Shown: positions 1 to 7,602, counted from the stretch's first letter. The stretch: DNA of 64,000 nucleotides from CAVQWH01 sp963718685 (GCA_963718685.1 OY970356.1:62001-126000), one strand, 5' to 3'. Notes: a model not told the origin generated them from the sequence alone. Numbers and translations are program-made.

Positions 1-140
1 CCTTGCTCGATAAATCCCATGTGGCTTCTGTCAATTCCAGAGCGTTCGGCAAGTTGCTCTTGGCTTAAACCCTGTGCTTTTCGAAGTTTGCGTATTCTCT
101 CACCGATAACTTTATAAATATTGTTAGTCGCATTTGTCAT
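1..140 (-). CDS. XRE-family helix-turn-helix regulator (partial)
   Basis: N-terminal 46 codons of a gene running off the left edge. The translation holds a typical XRE/Cro HTH: GERIRKLRKAQGLSQEQLAE followed by RSGIDRSHMGFIEQG, with the recognition-helix pattern of phage-type repressors. The start at 138-140 fits the HTH length. It is divergent from the gene at 251, and an inverted repeat lies between them, which suggests control of both. Target unknown because the C-terminus is missing. Confidence 0.75.
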   Translation of the reverse strand, partial: MTNATNNIYKVIGERIRKLRKAQGLSQEQLAERSGIDRSHMGFIEQ

Positions 141-165
141 TACTTTTAGACTATTGCTTACATTC

Positions 166-206
166 GTCAGTAACCACTGACATTTGTAATAGTAAGGCAG
201 TATGGT
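166..206 (+). promoter_or_regulatory. Inverted repeat over a candidate promoter
   Basis: GTCAGT (166-171) and ACTGAC (176-181) form a perfect 6-bp inverted repeat with a 4-nt spacer. It overlaps a -35-like CTGACA (177-182), followed 18 nt later by TATGGT (201-206). The position between the divergent XRE gene and the gene at 251 suits a repressor operator; binding is inferred. Confidence 0.4.
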
Positions 207-250
207 AGTATGTTTACTATAAGCAACAAGGAGGTGAAATAATATAAATT

Positions 251-877
251 ATGAGTGCTGAGGATAAAATGTCACTATCATCAATGATTGGACTAATTAT
301 ATCTATAATTGGCTTACTTTTATCTGCTGTCCCAATTATTAATAACTTTGCTTTTCTACTTTTAGCTATCAGTTTAATACTCGGAATTGTGGGTGTTATA
401 AAGACTAAAAAGAACAAGAAAAGAGGACGAAAACTTGCTATTACCGCAGTCATACTTTCAGTTATTGGTATAGTTGTAGTTATCGCTAGCCAAAGTTTTT
501 ATGGCTCTGTTCTCGACAAAACGGGTGATGAGATTAATAAGTCAGTAGATGAGTCTACTGGTAAAAGTACAAATAAGATTTTAGGTAAAGATGTTGATGT
601 AAAACTAGGAACTTTCACGGCAATACCTGGAGAGTTTATGACTAACACTAAATTGCCAGTTACAGTAAAAAATAAAACTAAGGAAACGAAGTCGTATTCT
701 ATTCAAATTGAGGCGATTGACGCAAGCGGTAAAAGAATTACTGATGATACAGTATCCGTAGATAACCTTGGTGCAAATCAATCACAAGATTTCAAAGCCT
801 TTGAATATGTTGAAGATGGTCAAATAAAGGCATTAAAATCAGCCACCTTTAAAGTGGCATCTGTATCACAATTTTAA
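251..877 (+). CDS. Membrane protein with extracytoplasmic C-terminal domain
   Basis: 208 residues. Two hydrophobic segments near residues 9-50 and a third near 63-83 separate a basic loop (KTKKNKKRGRK), a layout resembling the small DUF4190-type membrane module. The C-terminal 110 residues are polar and look like a beta-sandwich of the FxLYD/DUF4352 type (LPVTVKNKTKETKSYSIQIE). An AAGGAGGTG Shine-Dalgarno sequence at 228-236 sits 14 nt before the start, rather far. Function unknown. Confidence 0.7.
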   Translation: MSAEDKMSLSSMIGLIISIIGLLLSAVPIINNFAFLLLAISLILGIVGVIKTKKNKKRGRKLAITAVILSVIGIVVVIASQSFYGSVLDKTGDEINKSVDESTGKSTNKILGKDVDVKLGTFTAIPGEFMTNTKLPVTVKNKTKETKSYSIQIEAIDASGKRITDDTVSVDNLGANQSQDFKAFEYVEDGQIKALKSATFKVASVSQF

Positions 878-887
878 GCACACATAA

Positions 888-1610
888 CTAACGTGGGCGT
901 TTTTTGGCGACGGCTCGGGCTTTTTGGGCGAAGCTGTCGTCGATTACGCCGGGTTCGAATTCGCCGTATTTTTTAATAGCGGCTGCTTCAATTAGCTTGT
1001 CTGCCAAGTGTGGATTTTTAGGTAGCAAAGAGCCGTGCAGGTAAGTGCCGTAAACGTTTTTATAAATAGCTCCTTCGGTTTTATCTTTGCCATTGTTGCC
1101 GTCGCCCTTTTTGACGGTTCCTAAAGCTGGCTGGCCTACATCCAGTGCGGTAAGTCCGCTGTGGTTTTCATAGCCTATAATTTCGCCCAGCTCGGTTTCA
1201 ACCACCACGTTGCCTATCAGTCGTTTTGGCCCGGCGTGGGTTTCGGCTTTAAAGATTTCTATGCCTTTAATTGTTTGTTCGCTTGTTTTGAAAAAACGGC
1301 CGAAGAGTTGGTAAAGCCCACACACCATTAGCATCGGCGTGTTGTCGTCGGCTAGTTTATGCAATGAGCTGCTAATTTTATGCAAATCTTCTTGCACCTT
1401 TAGTTGGCCTGAATCTTGCCCGCCGCCGCCGACGATAATGTCGGTATCTTTAGGAAAGTCTTGCCCAGGCAGGTATTCTAAAATTTCTGAGTCGTAGCCG
1501 TGCCACTGCAGGCGTCTGGCCAGTGCGAGCACATTGCCCCAGTCGCCATAAATGTTCATTTCATTGGGGTAGAGTTGCAAGACGGAAATAGATTTTTTGT
1601 TTTGGCTCAT
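888..1610 (-). CDS. gatD: Lipid II isoglutaminyl synthase, glutamine amidotransferase subunit GatD
   Basis: 240 residues, class I (CobB/CobQ-like) glutaminase. It supplies ammonia for amidation of the D-Glu of lipid II stem peptides, in complex with MurT. The nucleophile lies in MVCGLYQLFG (about residue 95) and the catalytic His in YGTYLHGSLLPKNP (about 190). The start codon overlaps the 3' end of murT by 4 nt (1607-1610), so the two are translationally coupled, as expected for a 1:1 complex. Family identity is strong; substrate is inferred from the MurT partner. Confidence 0.9.
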   Translation of the reverse strand: MSQNKKSISVLQLYPNEMNIYGDWGNVLALARRLQWHGYDSEILEYLPGQDFPKDTDIIVGGGGQDSGQLKVQEDLHKISSSLHKLADDNTPMLMVCGLYQLFGRFFKTSEQTIKGIEIFKAETHAGPKRLIGNVVVETELGEIIGYENHSGLTALDVGQPALGTVKKGDGNNGKDKTEGAIYKNVYGTYLHGSLLPKNPHLADKLIEAAAIKKYGEFEPGVIDDSFAQKARAVAKKRPR

Positions 1611-2881
1611 AGGGCATTCTCCACTTTAGTAACGTTTTTTAGCTCTTTGCGCAGAGCCAACATGGCGGTGTAAGTGCAAAAAATGCGCTTTGGTCTTTTA
1701 AGATTTGTACTTAGCAATTGCTTCAAAGCAGATTTTAAATTGGTATCTACACTTGAGACTTTTACTTCGTCATATTGCAGTCGCAGCGCCATATCATAAG
1801 CGCGGGTGCCGCTAACTGAGGCGACGCCGGAGGTTTTTAGGCTGTTAAAGTTAACATCCCACAGCCACGACATGTCGCGCCCGTCGGCGTAATTGTCGTT
1901 AATGGCAATCATGGTATCGACATTTTTTGAGTCAAAAGACTGAAGGCTCAAACGAAAGCCGGCCGGGTTTTTTACTAACACCAATTCCAAAGGCTGGCCA
2001 TTGACGGTCAGGGATTCGCCGCGGCCAAAAGCCGGCGTTACCTTAGAAAGAGCCTCAAAAAGTTTGGTTTGATTACATTTGCTGCCACAAACCACTTTAA
2101 CTAGAGCTAGTGCCGCTGCGGCATTGAAAACATTGTATATACCGTTTAGCCTGAGACTAACTTTAACTGGCTGATTGTTATATAAAAACGTCGCACTTTG
2201 GCCTTTTAAGCTTTCTAGAATAACACCGCTAAGTTTTTGGCTGGAAGGGGAAACTTTTTGGGTGTAAAGTTCGTCGTCGTTAGGGAATTGTTGGCGCGTC
2301 GATTGGCTCAGTCCAAAATAGCTAACATCAAGCGTTTTAGGCAGACTTTTGGCGATTTTATTGAGTTGATTGTCTTCGCGGTTTAGCACCACTCCTTTTT
2401 CGGTGTTTTTAGCAATTGTTTCCAGCAGCTTAGTTGTGGTGTCTATTTCACCAAATCTGTCTAGCTGATCACGCATGACATTTAGCAGCAGACTGTAACT
2501 TGGTGGAACTTCACGCACAAAGTGAACGGCGTGGGCTTCGTCTAGCTCTAAAACTGCTATATCAGCGTCTAGCTTGCCATCCAAGCTCATGGCGCCCAGT
2601 AAAGAGGAAATAACGCCGCGAATAAAGTTGCTGCCGCTACGATTGGTAAAAACTTTTAAGCCCTGGCTTTCCAGCAGCTCGGTTACCATTTTGGCAGTAG
2701 TGGTCTTGCCGTTGGTGCCGCTGATAACCACCACACCATGGGGCAGTTGGCCTAGAGCGTGGGCCAAAAAATGTTTATCTAGTTTCTCGACGACTAAGCC
2801 GGGTAGCGCCGACCCGCCGCCACGAAATTGTGCAGTTTGCCGAATAACTTTGCCAAGGAGTGTAATGTGTGGTTTTGCCAT
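1607..2881 (-). CDS. murT: Lipid II isoglutaminyl synthase, Mur ligase-like subunit MurT
   Basis: 424 residues. The Mur-ligase central domain has a P-loop VVISGTNGKTTTAKM (about residues 51-65), and the C-terminal DUF1727 region has DNYADGRDMSWLWDVNF (about 328-344). It activates the D-Glu carboxylate of lipid II so GatD-derived ammonia can amidate it. The Cys4 zinc ribbon that I recall in firmicute MurT is absent: the segment between YFG (about 201) and NGIYN (about 260) contains no Cys. A TATAAT (plus-strand ATTATA 2893-2898) ends 11 nt before the ATG. Confidence 0.88.
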   Translation of the reverse strand: MAKPHITLLGKVIRQTAQFRGGGSALPGLVVEKLDKHFLAHALGQLPHGVVVISGTNGKTTTAKMVTELLESQGLKVFTNRSGSNFIRGVISSLLGAMSLDGKLDADIAVLELDEAHAVHFVREVPPSYSLLLNVMRDQLDRFGEIDTTTKLLETIAKNTEKGVVLNREDNQLNKIAKSLPKTLDVSYFGLSQSTRQQFPNDDELYTQKVSPSSQKLSGVILESLKGQSATFLYNNQPVKVSLRLNGIYNVFNAAAALALVKVVCGSKCNQTKLFEALSKVTPAFGRGESLTVNGQPLELVLVKNPAGFRLSLQSFDSKNVDTMIAINDNYADGRDMSWLWDVNFNSLKTSGVASVSGTRAYDMALRLQYDEVKVSSVDTNLKSALKQLLSTNLKRPKRIFCTYTAMLALRKELKNVTKVENAL

Positions 2882-2892
2882 GTATCCTTCTC

Positions 2893-2898
2893 ATTATA
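2893..2898 (-). promoter_or_regulatory. -10 box of murT-gatD
   Basis: TATAAT on the minus strand. The predicted transcript start is about 5 nt before the murT ATG, so the leader is very short. Confidence 0.5.
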
Positions 2899-2964
2899 CT
2901 CTAGAACCCATCTCAAAATCCCGTTTTGCCTCGGAAGTGGACTTTAAAATGGGCTCTAAGAATC

Positions 2965-2973
2965 TGTTACAAT
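2965..2973 (+). promoter_or_regulatory. Extended -10 of the membrane protein-Clp operon
   Basis: TGT-TACAAT ends 6 nt before the ATG at 2980, placing the transcript start at or next to the start codon; no Shine-Dalgarno is present. Confidence 0.5.
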
Positions 2974-2979
2974 AAACAC

Positions 2980-3354
2980 ATGCTTATTATAGGGTTATTT
3001 TCGTGGTGGTATGGCGACGGCTGGCGACAGCGTGGGGTAATGGCGAAAAACCGCTTGGCTAGCTTGCTGGACACCTTTTCTATTACGTTGCTAATTAAAA
3101 CCCTTTTCGCGCCATTTCGTCAGATTGATGCCGGGAAAGCTGAAGGCACTCTGAGCATAAAAATCCAAGCGTTTATTAGTAAATTAATTTCAAGATTTAT
3201 CGGCGCCTTTATGCGTATTATTGTGATTTTTGTAGGTATTTTAGCTTTGATTGTAAGTTTGATTATTAACGGCGCTACATTAATTTTGTGGCCGCTAGTG
3301 CCGATTTTGCCGGTTGTGGGGCTAATTTTAACACTTTCAGGGTGGGCGCCATGA
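2980..3354 (+). CDS. Small membrane protein upstream of Clp ATPase
   Basis: 124 residues beginning MLIIGLFSWWYGDG. An in-frame ATG lies 54 nt upstream, but the -10 box at 2968-2973 and the hydrophobic N-terminus favour 2980. After an amphipathic stretch (IKTLFAPFRQIDAG) come two strongly hydrophobic segments (about residues 65-90 and 95-120). Its stop overlaps the start of the Clp-like ATPase (ATGA, 3351-3354), so it is probably the ATPase's membrane partner. No family recognised. Confidence 0.65.
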   Translation: MLIIGLFSWWYGDGWRQRGVMAKNRLASLLDTFSITLLIKTLFAPFRQIDAGKAEGTLSIKIQAFISKLISRFIGAFMRIIVIFVGILALIVSLIINGATLILWPLVPILPVVGLILTLSGWAP

Positions 3355-5759
3355 GTGCGAACGCAGCTATAACAGTTGGCAGTTCTTTAAGGGTCGCCAA
3401 AGCCAGAGCGCTACGCTATTACACTAAACCGCTTAGATTGATTTTAGCATCGGTAGTCGTAATCTTTGCGGTTGGCGGTCTAGCCTTGGTAATTACTCAC
3501 TCTGCATTTTCATGGTTGTTGTTTGGGATTGCTGTGTTGCCAGCTATGTGGTTGGAGTGGTGGCGCGGAGATTTGCGCGATTTACCGCCAAGTTCTAGCT
3601 CGCAATCTATCGGGGCTTTGCTGGAAGGCGAAGTGTTAAGCCACTTAAACAATAATCCGTCGCCGGCCGATTTGGTTAAAGCAATTTTGCAAACTAACGG
3701 CGGCAAGTTTTTTGCTGTCAGGTTTGGTCTTACCCCAAGATTTTTAGATGAAATTACTTCTAAAGATGCGACCGACACACAGGCCGTTTGGCAAGAAGCT
3801 TTGAAGCTACAGAGCGAAGTGGGCGCAAAAGGCGTTTCGGCTGGTATTTTGCTAACGGCCATCGTGCGCCACCATTCGCAAGCTGATGAGATGTTAGCTC
3901 AACTGCAGATTAGCGTTAATGATTTGGTTAGCGGCGTTCAGTGGTATCGCCACATGGAGGAGCTCTTTAAAAGGGCTAAGGATCCTAAGCGTACCGGTGG
4001 GATTGCTCGCGATTGGTCGTTTGGTTGGATACCGGCTCTGCAAAAATTCGGTGTGAATATAAGCAAGCAGTTAGCTTACGGAAACTTGTCAGCAATTCAT
4101 CTGGAGTCCCATAAACAAGCACTGGATCAAATGATAGATACCTTTAGCAGCAGTGGGCGCCAAAATATTACATTGGTCGGTCCGGCAGGCGTAGGCAAAA
4201 CCACTTTGGTAAATGCTTTTGCCGAGAGGTTAATGGACGCATCTTCTAAATTGCCAGGCAAATTAAAATTTCGCCAAGTTATTATGCTTGATGCCAGTGC
4301 ACTTATTTCAGCTGCGCCAGGACGCGGCCAGCTTGAAGGTCTGATGAGCCAGCTTTTAAACGAGGCCTATCATGCTAAAAATATCATTATTTGTCTGGAC
4401 GACGCCCAGCTTTTCTTTGAAGAAGGTGTCGGCTCGGTTGACTTAACCAACTTGCTGGTACCTATCTTAGAAGGTGGCGGTTTGCGGATGATCCTTACTA
4501 TGGACGAACAACGCTGGTTGCAGATTTCTCAGCGTAATTCCAGCTTAGTGAATGCTATGAATCGAGTTATGGTCAAGCCAGCCAACAAGGAAGAAACTTT
4601 AAAAGTTCTGCAAGACCAGCTTATTTTTGTGGAATTTCAGCAGAAAGTTTCTTACATGTACCAAGCATTACTGGAGGCTTATCGTTTAAGTGAACGCTAT
4701 GTACATGACTTGGCTATGCCGGGTCGGGCGCTGAAATTGCTGGAGTCGGCCGCCAGCTACAACGAAAATGGTTTGGTAACGGCGCATTCCGTACAGCAGG
4801 CAATTGAACAGACTATGGATATTAAAGTAGGTGTTGCCAGTGGCGGCGAAGAACGCTCAAAATTGCTTAATTTGGAAAAGAAAATTCACGAGCGCATGAT
4901 TAACCAAACGCGTGCGGTTAAAGTGGTGAGCGATGCCTTACGCCGGGCACGGGCGGGCGTTCGCAATCAAGACCGGCCGATCGGCACATTCCTGTTTTTG
5001 GGTCCAACCGGCGTAGGTAAGACAGAGCTTTCGAAGGCTTTGGCTGATGTTTATTTTGGCGGCGAAGACCGCATACTTAGGATTGACCTTAACGAATATG
5101 TTAAATCAGACGATGTTTCACGCTTGATTGCCGACGGCGCTGACGATCCGCACAGCTTAACGGCCCAAGTTATGAAACAGCCATTCAGTGTGGTGCTGCT
5201 TGATGAAATTGAAAAGGCCCATCCTAATGTGTTAACTACTTTGTTACAGCTGTTGGATGAAGGAATCCTGCGCGATATTAAAAACCGTGAAGTCAGCTTC
5301 CGTGATGCTATCGTGGTAGCTACCAGTAACGCCGGCGCGCAGAAAATTCGCCAGCATATTGAAAAAGGTGAGAAAGTTGAACAGTTTGAGGAACAGTTTG
5401 TTAATGAGCTTATCGACAGCCAAGAATTTAGGCCGGAGTTTCTTAACCGCTTTGATGAGATAGTAGTATTCCGCCCGCTTACAAAAGAGGAGTTGCTCCA
5501 AGTGGCAGACATAATTTTAGTCGGCGTAAATAAGAACTTGGAAAACCAAAAAGTTAGCGTAAAAGTTGCCGATGACGCCAAGGCTTTGCTAGTTGAGCGT
5601 GGCTATGATCCGCGGCTGGGTGCCAGGCCGATACGCCGCGAGGTGCAACGCAGCGTAGAGAATATAGTTGCCAAACGGATGCTTGAAGCCCAAACAAAGC
5701 CTGGTAGCGTGATTGAAATATCTCGCGCCGATATTGAAGCTATCAAAGAAGAAGAGTAA
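3351..5759 (+). CDS. Membrane-anchored double-AAA+ Clp-family ATPase
   Basis: 802 residues counted from the ATG overlapping the upstream stop. Two N-terminal membrane helices (about residues 25-67) are followed by a Clp_N-like helical region, AAA-1 with Walker A GPAGVGKTT and a Walker B of form ICLDDAQ, and AAA-2 with GPTGVGKTEL and VVLLDEIEKAHP. It closes with the ClpB/C D2 signature DPRLGARPIRREVQRSVENI. The [LIV]G[FL] loop used by ClpC/ClpA to dock ClpP is not visible after TSNAGAQKI, so a ClpP-independent unfoldase tethered to the membrane is more likely than a protease subunit. Confidence 0.82.
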   Translation: MSANAAITVGSSLRVAKARALRYYTKPLRLILASVVVIFAVGGLALVITHSAFSWLLFGIAVLPAMWLEWWRGDLRDLPPSSSSQSIGALLEGEVLSHLNNNPSPADLVKAILQTNGGKFFAVRFGLTPRFLDEITSKDATDTQAVWQEALKLQSEVGAKGVSAGILLTAIVRHHSQADEMLAQLQISVNDLVSGVQWYRHMEELFKRAKDPKRTGGIARDWSFGWIPALQKFGVNISKQLAYGNLSAIHLESHKQALDQMIDTFSSSGRQNITLVGPAGVGKTTLVNAFAERLMDASSKLPGKLKFRQVIMLDASALISAAPGRGQLEGLMSQLLNEAYHAKNIIICLDDAQLFFEEGVGSVDLTNLLVPILEGGGLRMILTMDEQRWLQISQRNSSLVNAMNRVMVKPANKEETLKVLQDQLIFVEFQQKVSYMYQALLEAYRLSERYVHDLAMPGRALKLLESAASYNENGLVTAHSVQQAIEQTMDIKVGVASGGEERSKLLNLEKKIHERMINQTRAVKVVSDALRRARAGVRNQDRPIGTFLFLGPTGVGKTELSKALADVYFGGEDRILRIDLNEYVKSDDVSRLIADGADDPHSLTAQVMKQPFSVVLLDEIEKAHPNVLTTLLQLLDEGILRDIKNREVSFRDAIVVATSNAGAQKIRQHIEKGEKVEQFEEQFVNELIDSQEFRPEFLNRFDEIVVFRPLTKEELLQVADIILVGVNKNLENQKVSVKVADDAKALLVERGYDPRLGARPIRREVQRSVENIVAKRMLEAQTKPGSVIEISRADIEAIKEEE

Positions 5760-5766
5760 ACTGGCG

Positions 5767-5775
5767 TGGTATAAT
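5767..5775 (+). promoter_or_regulatory. Extended -10 of tRNA-Gly
   Basis: TGG-TATAAT, 12 nt upstream of the tRNA 5' end. Confidence 0.6.
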
Positions 5776-5787
5776 CTAAGCGTTTAA

Positions 5788-5862
5788 GCGGGTGTTGTAT
5801 AGTGGCTATTATGCTAGCCTTCCAAGCTAGAGACGCGAGTTCGATTCTCGCCACCCGCACCA
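5788..5862 (+). tRNA. tRNA-Gly(TCC)
   Basis: Acceptor GCGGGTG pairs perfectly with CACCCGC. The anticodon stem CTAGC/GCTAG encloses CTTCCAA (anticodon TCC), the T-loop is TTCGATT, and CCA is genomically encoded. A 19-nt copy of its 3' end recurs at 6022-6040. Confidence 0.95.
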
Positions 5863-6039
5863 ATGTTTAGCTCTCGGCAAGCCGAGGGTTAAACATTGGT
5901 ATGTAGATGGGTGGGATTAAACTCGCATATTAGCGAGCAGGGCGAGCGGCGAGTTCGTGAAACGAGTGCGGCGCGCAGAAGTTTACTTCGAGCACTGTGC
6001 GAGTGGATATAACGGAGTGCTTTCTCGCCACCCGCACCA
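5863..6039 (+). repeat. tRNA-3'-end mini-element (Gly unit)
   Basis: 177 bp between the CCA of tRNA-Gly and a second copy of the tRNA 3' end (5845-5863 repeated at 6022-6040, 19 nt). It opens with a hairpin whose left arm includes the tRNA CCA (ACCAATGTTTA 5859-5869 with 5890-5900). It holds a T-arm-like GCGAGTTCG and the core AGAAGTTTACTTCGAGCACT (5977-5996) that is also found after tRNA-Arg. No protein is encoded. Confidence 0.7.
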
Positions 6040-6043
6040 AGTA

Positions 6044-6361
6044 CTATTTCTTTTTTACTGTAGTAGTTTTAGAATGTGGAGATAACCATACGGCTACAGA
6101 AGCAAAAGCCAACGCTATTAAGCCGTATACCACCATGGCGAAGATTGCTGAAAAATCAATAACATGATCACGCCCAATAACAGTAGTTGGGAATATGCCA
6201 CGAAACGGTTGCATTAATACATCGCTTGAAGCGTATACCCAGTGCACAAACGAAGCGTCGGGGTTGGCTGCGAAGAAGCGTAATATTACTCGCAATCCCA
6301 AAAACACCTCTGCCAACGCTAAGAAAAAGTTAATTATTCCTAGTACAAATCTTGTTACCAT
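6044..6361 (-). CDS. YggT-family membrane protein
   Basis: 105 residues with hydrophobic segments near 5-28 and 72-95 flanking the family pattern RVILRFFAANPDASFVHWVY and MQPFRGIFP. YggT proteins are small inner-membrane proteins of poorly defined role, often linked to cell division or osmotic stress. AAAGGAGG lies 6 nt before the ATG and a TATAAT (plus-strand 6395-6400) about 35 nt upstream, so this gene has a classical leader with an SD. Confidence 0.8.
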   Translation of the reverse strand: MVTRFVLGIINFFLALAEVFLGLRVILRFFAANPDASFVHWVYASSDVLMQPFRGIFPTTVIGRDHVIDFSAIFAMVVYGLIALAFASVAVWLSPHSKTTTVKKK

Positions 6362-6394
6362 TTTTCCTCCTTTACCTTAATAGTTTCTAGCTTT

Positions 6395-6400
6395 ATTATA
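6395..6400 (-). promoter_or_regulatory. -10 box of the yggT-like gene
   Basis: TATAAT on the minus strand followed by a leader of about 27 nt containing AAAGGAGG. Confidence 0.5.
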
Positions 6401-6458
6401 TCGCGTGGAGCAAACCCATAAAAACTCCAGTGAAGTACCAGAGATGGTTAAAATAGTT

Positions 6459-6467
6459 TGATATACT
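6459..6467 (+). promoter_or_regulatory. Extended -10 of tRNA-Arg
   Basis: TGA-TATACT, 20 nt upstream of the tRNA 5' end. Confidence 0.45.
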
Positions 6468-6487
6468 TTAAAAAGGTATTGATATTT

Positions 6488-6564
6488 GCCCCGGTAGCTC
6501 AGCTGGATAGAGCAGGAGACTTCTAAGCTCAAGGCCGTAGGTTCGAATCCTACCCGGGGTACCA
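6488..6564 (+). tRNA. tRNA-Arg(TCT)
   Basis: GCCCCGG pairs with CCGGGGT (one G-T at the end); D-stem GCTC/GAGC, loop CTTCTAA with anticodon TCT, T-arm GTAGG-TTCGAAT-CCTAC, encoded CCA. The anticodon stem is odd: GGAGA faces GCTCA, giving mismatches at 27-43 and 31-39 and only three good pairs. Function may be impaired, or the base may be called wrongly. Confidence 0.85.
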
Positions 6565-6718
6565 GTGAATGTTTGGCCTTGATGGCCAGTTATTCACTGG
6601 TAGATTCGTGTTAGCGAATCACGAACCGTTAAGGTTCGGTGAAGCGAAAAAGCGCACAGAAGTTTACTTCGAGCACTTTTGAGTGGAAGAGCGTAGCGAT
6701 GTCCTACCCGGGGTACCA
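6565..6718 (+). repeat. tRNA-3'-end mini-element (Arg unit)
   Basis: 154 bp following tRNA-Arg and ending in a 17-nt copy of its 3' end (6548-6564 repeated at 6702-6718). The first hairpin is anchored on the CCA (TACCAGTGAAT 6560-6570 with ATTCACTGGTA 6592-6602). Further hairpins follow, then the core AGAAGTTTACTTCGAGCACT at 6658-6677, identical to the Gly unit. Confidence 0.7.
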
Positions 6719-6782
6719 ATAGTAGAACCAAAAGAAAGCTTACCTTGGCGCGTCTTACCTTGCTTTAGATAAGCCCATCGCT

Positions 6783-6788
6783 TACACT
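6783..6788 (+). promoter_or_regulatory. -10 box of the pseudopilin gene
   Basis: TACACT ending 7 nt before the ATG at 6796; leaderless layout. Confidence 0.4.
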
Positions 6789-6795
6789 ACCTAAT

Positions 6796-7176
6796 ATGAG
6801 GCATAAGCTTTTTAGTTCTGACTCTGCCTTTACGATAGTGGAGCTGTTAGTAGTTATTGTTGTAATCGGTATCCTTACCTCTATTGTGACAGTTGTCGGA
6901 TCTTCGTATCTAAAAAAGTCAGCCGATACTACAGTGCAATCTAATCTGCAATCTGCCGTTACAAAATTTCGTTCCGTAAAAGCTAAGAATGGCGAGTACC
7001 CAACTACCCAGACAGAGCTAGACAATCTTGTAACTCCTAATTCAGATGTGACTTTAACGCTACTTTCCGGCAGCAGTAGCACTTTTTGCTTAAAAGGCGC
7101 CAGCTCAAAATATAGCAGCATTGTCTATTATATGACTCAAAGTTCTACAGATCCTACCACCACCGCCTGCAGTTAG
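6796..7176 (+). CDS. Type IV pilin-like / pseudopilin protein
   Basis: 126 residues with a short leader, then AFTIVELLVVIVVIGILTSI: the class III prepilin N-terminus with the conserved Glu5 of the mature protein, followed by a hydrophobic helix (about residues 12-35). The residue before the cleavage site is Ala, where Gly is usual; prepilin peptidases tolerate this. The C-terminal globular part resembles small GspG-like pseudopilins. It stands apart from the pilin cluster at 11-14 kb. Confidence 0.8.
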   Translation: MRHKLFSSDSAFTIVELLVVIVVIGILTSIVTVVGSSYLKKSADTTVQSNLQSAVTKFRSVKAKNGEYPTTQTELDNLVTPNSDVTLTLLSGSSSTFCLKGASSKYSSIVYYMTQSSTDPTTTACS

Positions 7177-7192
7177 CTCTTAAATTAGTTCA

Positions 7193-7201
7193 TGGTATCA
7201 T
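7193..7201 (+). promoter_or_regulatory. Extended -10 of the 7209 gene
   Basis: TGG-TATCAT ending 7 nt before the ATG; leaderless layout. Confidence 0.4.
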
Positions 7202-7208
7202 AAGCTCA

Positions 7209-7529
7209 ATGAGCATTTATGATTATCTAGGCGGGCCTGGGGATAATAAGCAATTTCATACTTATGGTTTTGCCGATAACGCGCGCGCCAGGCAAATGGG
7301 GGCAGATGGCTTTAGGTCGTTTAAAGAACGGCGGAGAAGAGAAAATAATAGGCGAGTTATTCGTGGCTATACTGATTCTAGAATCGTGAAAGTGCCAGAA
7401 GCTAAGCGGGAACTGGCGGTTGCCCAGCGCGAGGACACTAAGCAGCGCTTTGAAAAATTGCAGGCAAGACGCGAAGAAGACAACTCGTCACGTCTTGCAG
7501 CTCAACGCCGTTCCAATCAGCCAAAATGA
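7209..7529 (+). CDS. Small highly charged protein of unknown function
   Basis: 106 residues, very rich in Arg, Lys, Glu and Gln, with no hydrophobic segment. The second half (from about residue 55) is predicted to be long charged helix (REDTKQRFEKLQARREEDNS), possibly coiled-coil. The -10 box 7 nt before the ATG supports the start. No family recognised; an RNA- or ribosome-associated role is possible from composition only. Confidence 0.6.
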   Translation: MSIYDYLGGPGDNKQFHTYGFADNARARQMGADGFRSFKERRRRENNRRVIRGYTDSRIVKVPEAKRELAVAQREDTKQRFEKLQARREEDNSSRLAAQRRSNQPK

Positions 7530-7557
7530 TTTTCTATTAGCGGCGAACAAGCCTTTT

Positions 7558-7566
7558 TGGTACAAT
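7558..7566 (+). promoter_or_regulatory. Extended -10 of tRNA-His
   Basis: TGG-TACAAT. The transcript would start near 7573 and include the hairpin CCGCCGGCTGGCGG (7581-7594), which also occurs beyond tRNA-fMet at 60463. Confidence 0.5.
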
Positions 7567-7602
7567 ATTGCTTAGACAATCCGCCGGCTGGCGGAGCGAG
7601 TT

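Noticed and set aside
2574..2975. Plus-strand frame of 133 codons opposite murT
   Set aside because: Shadow of a clearly conserved gene, no start signals.
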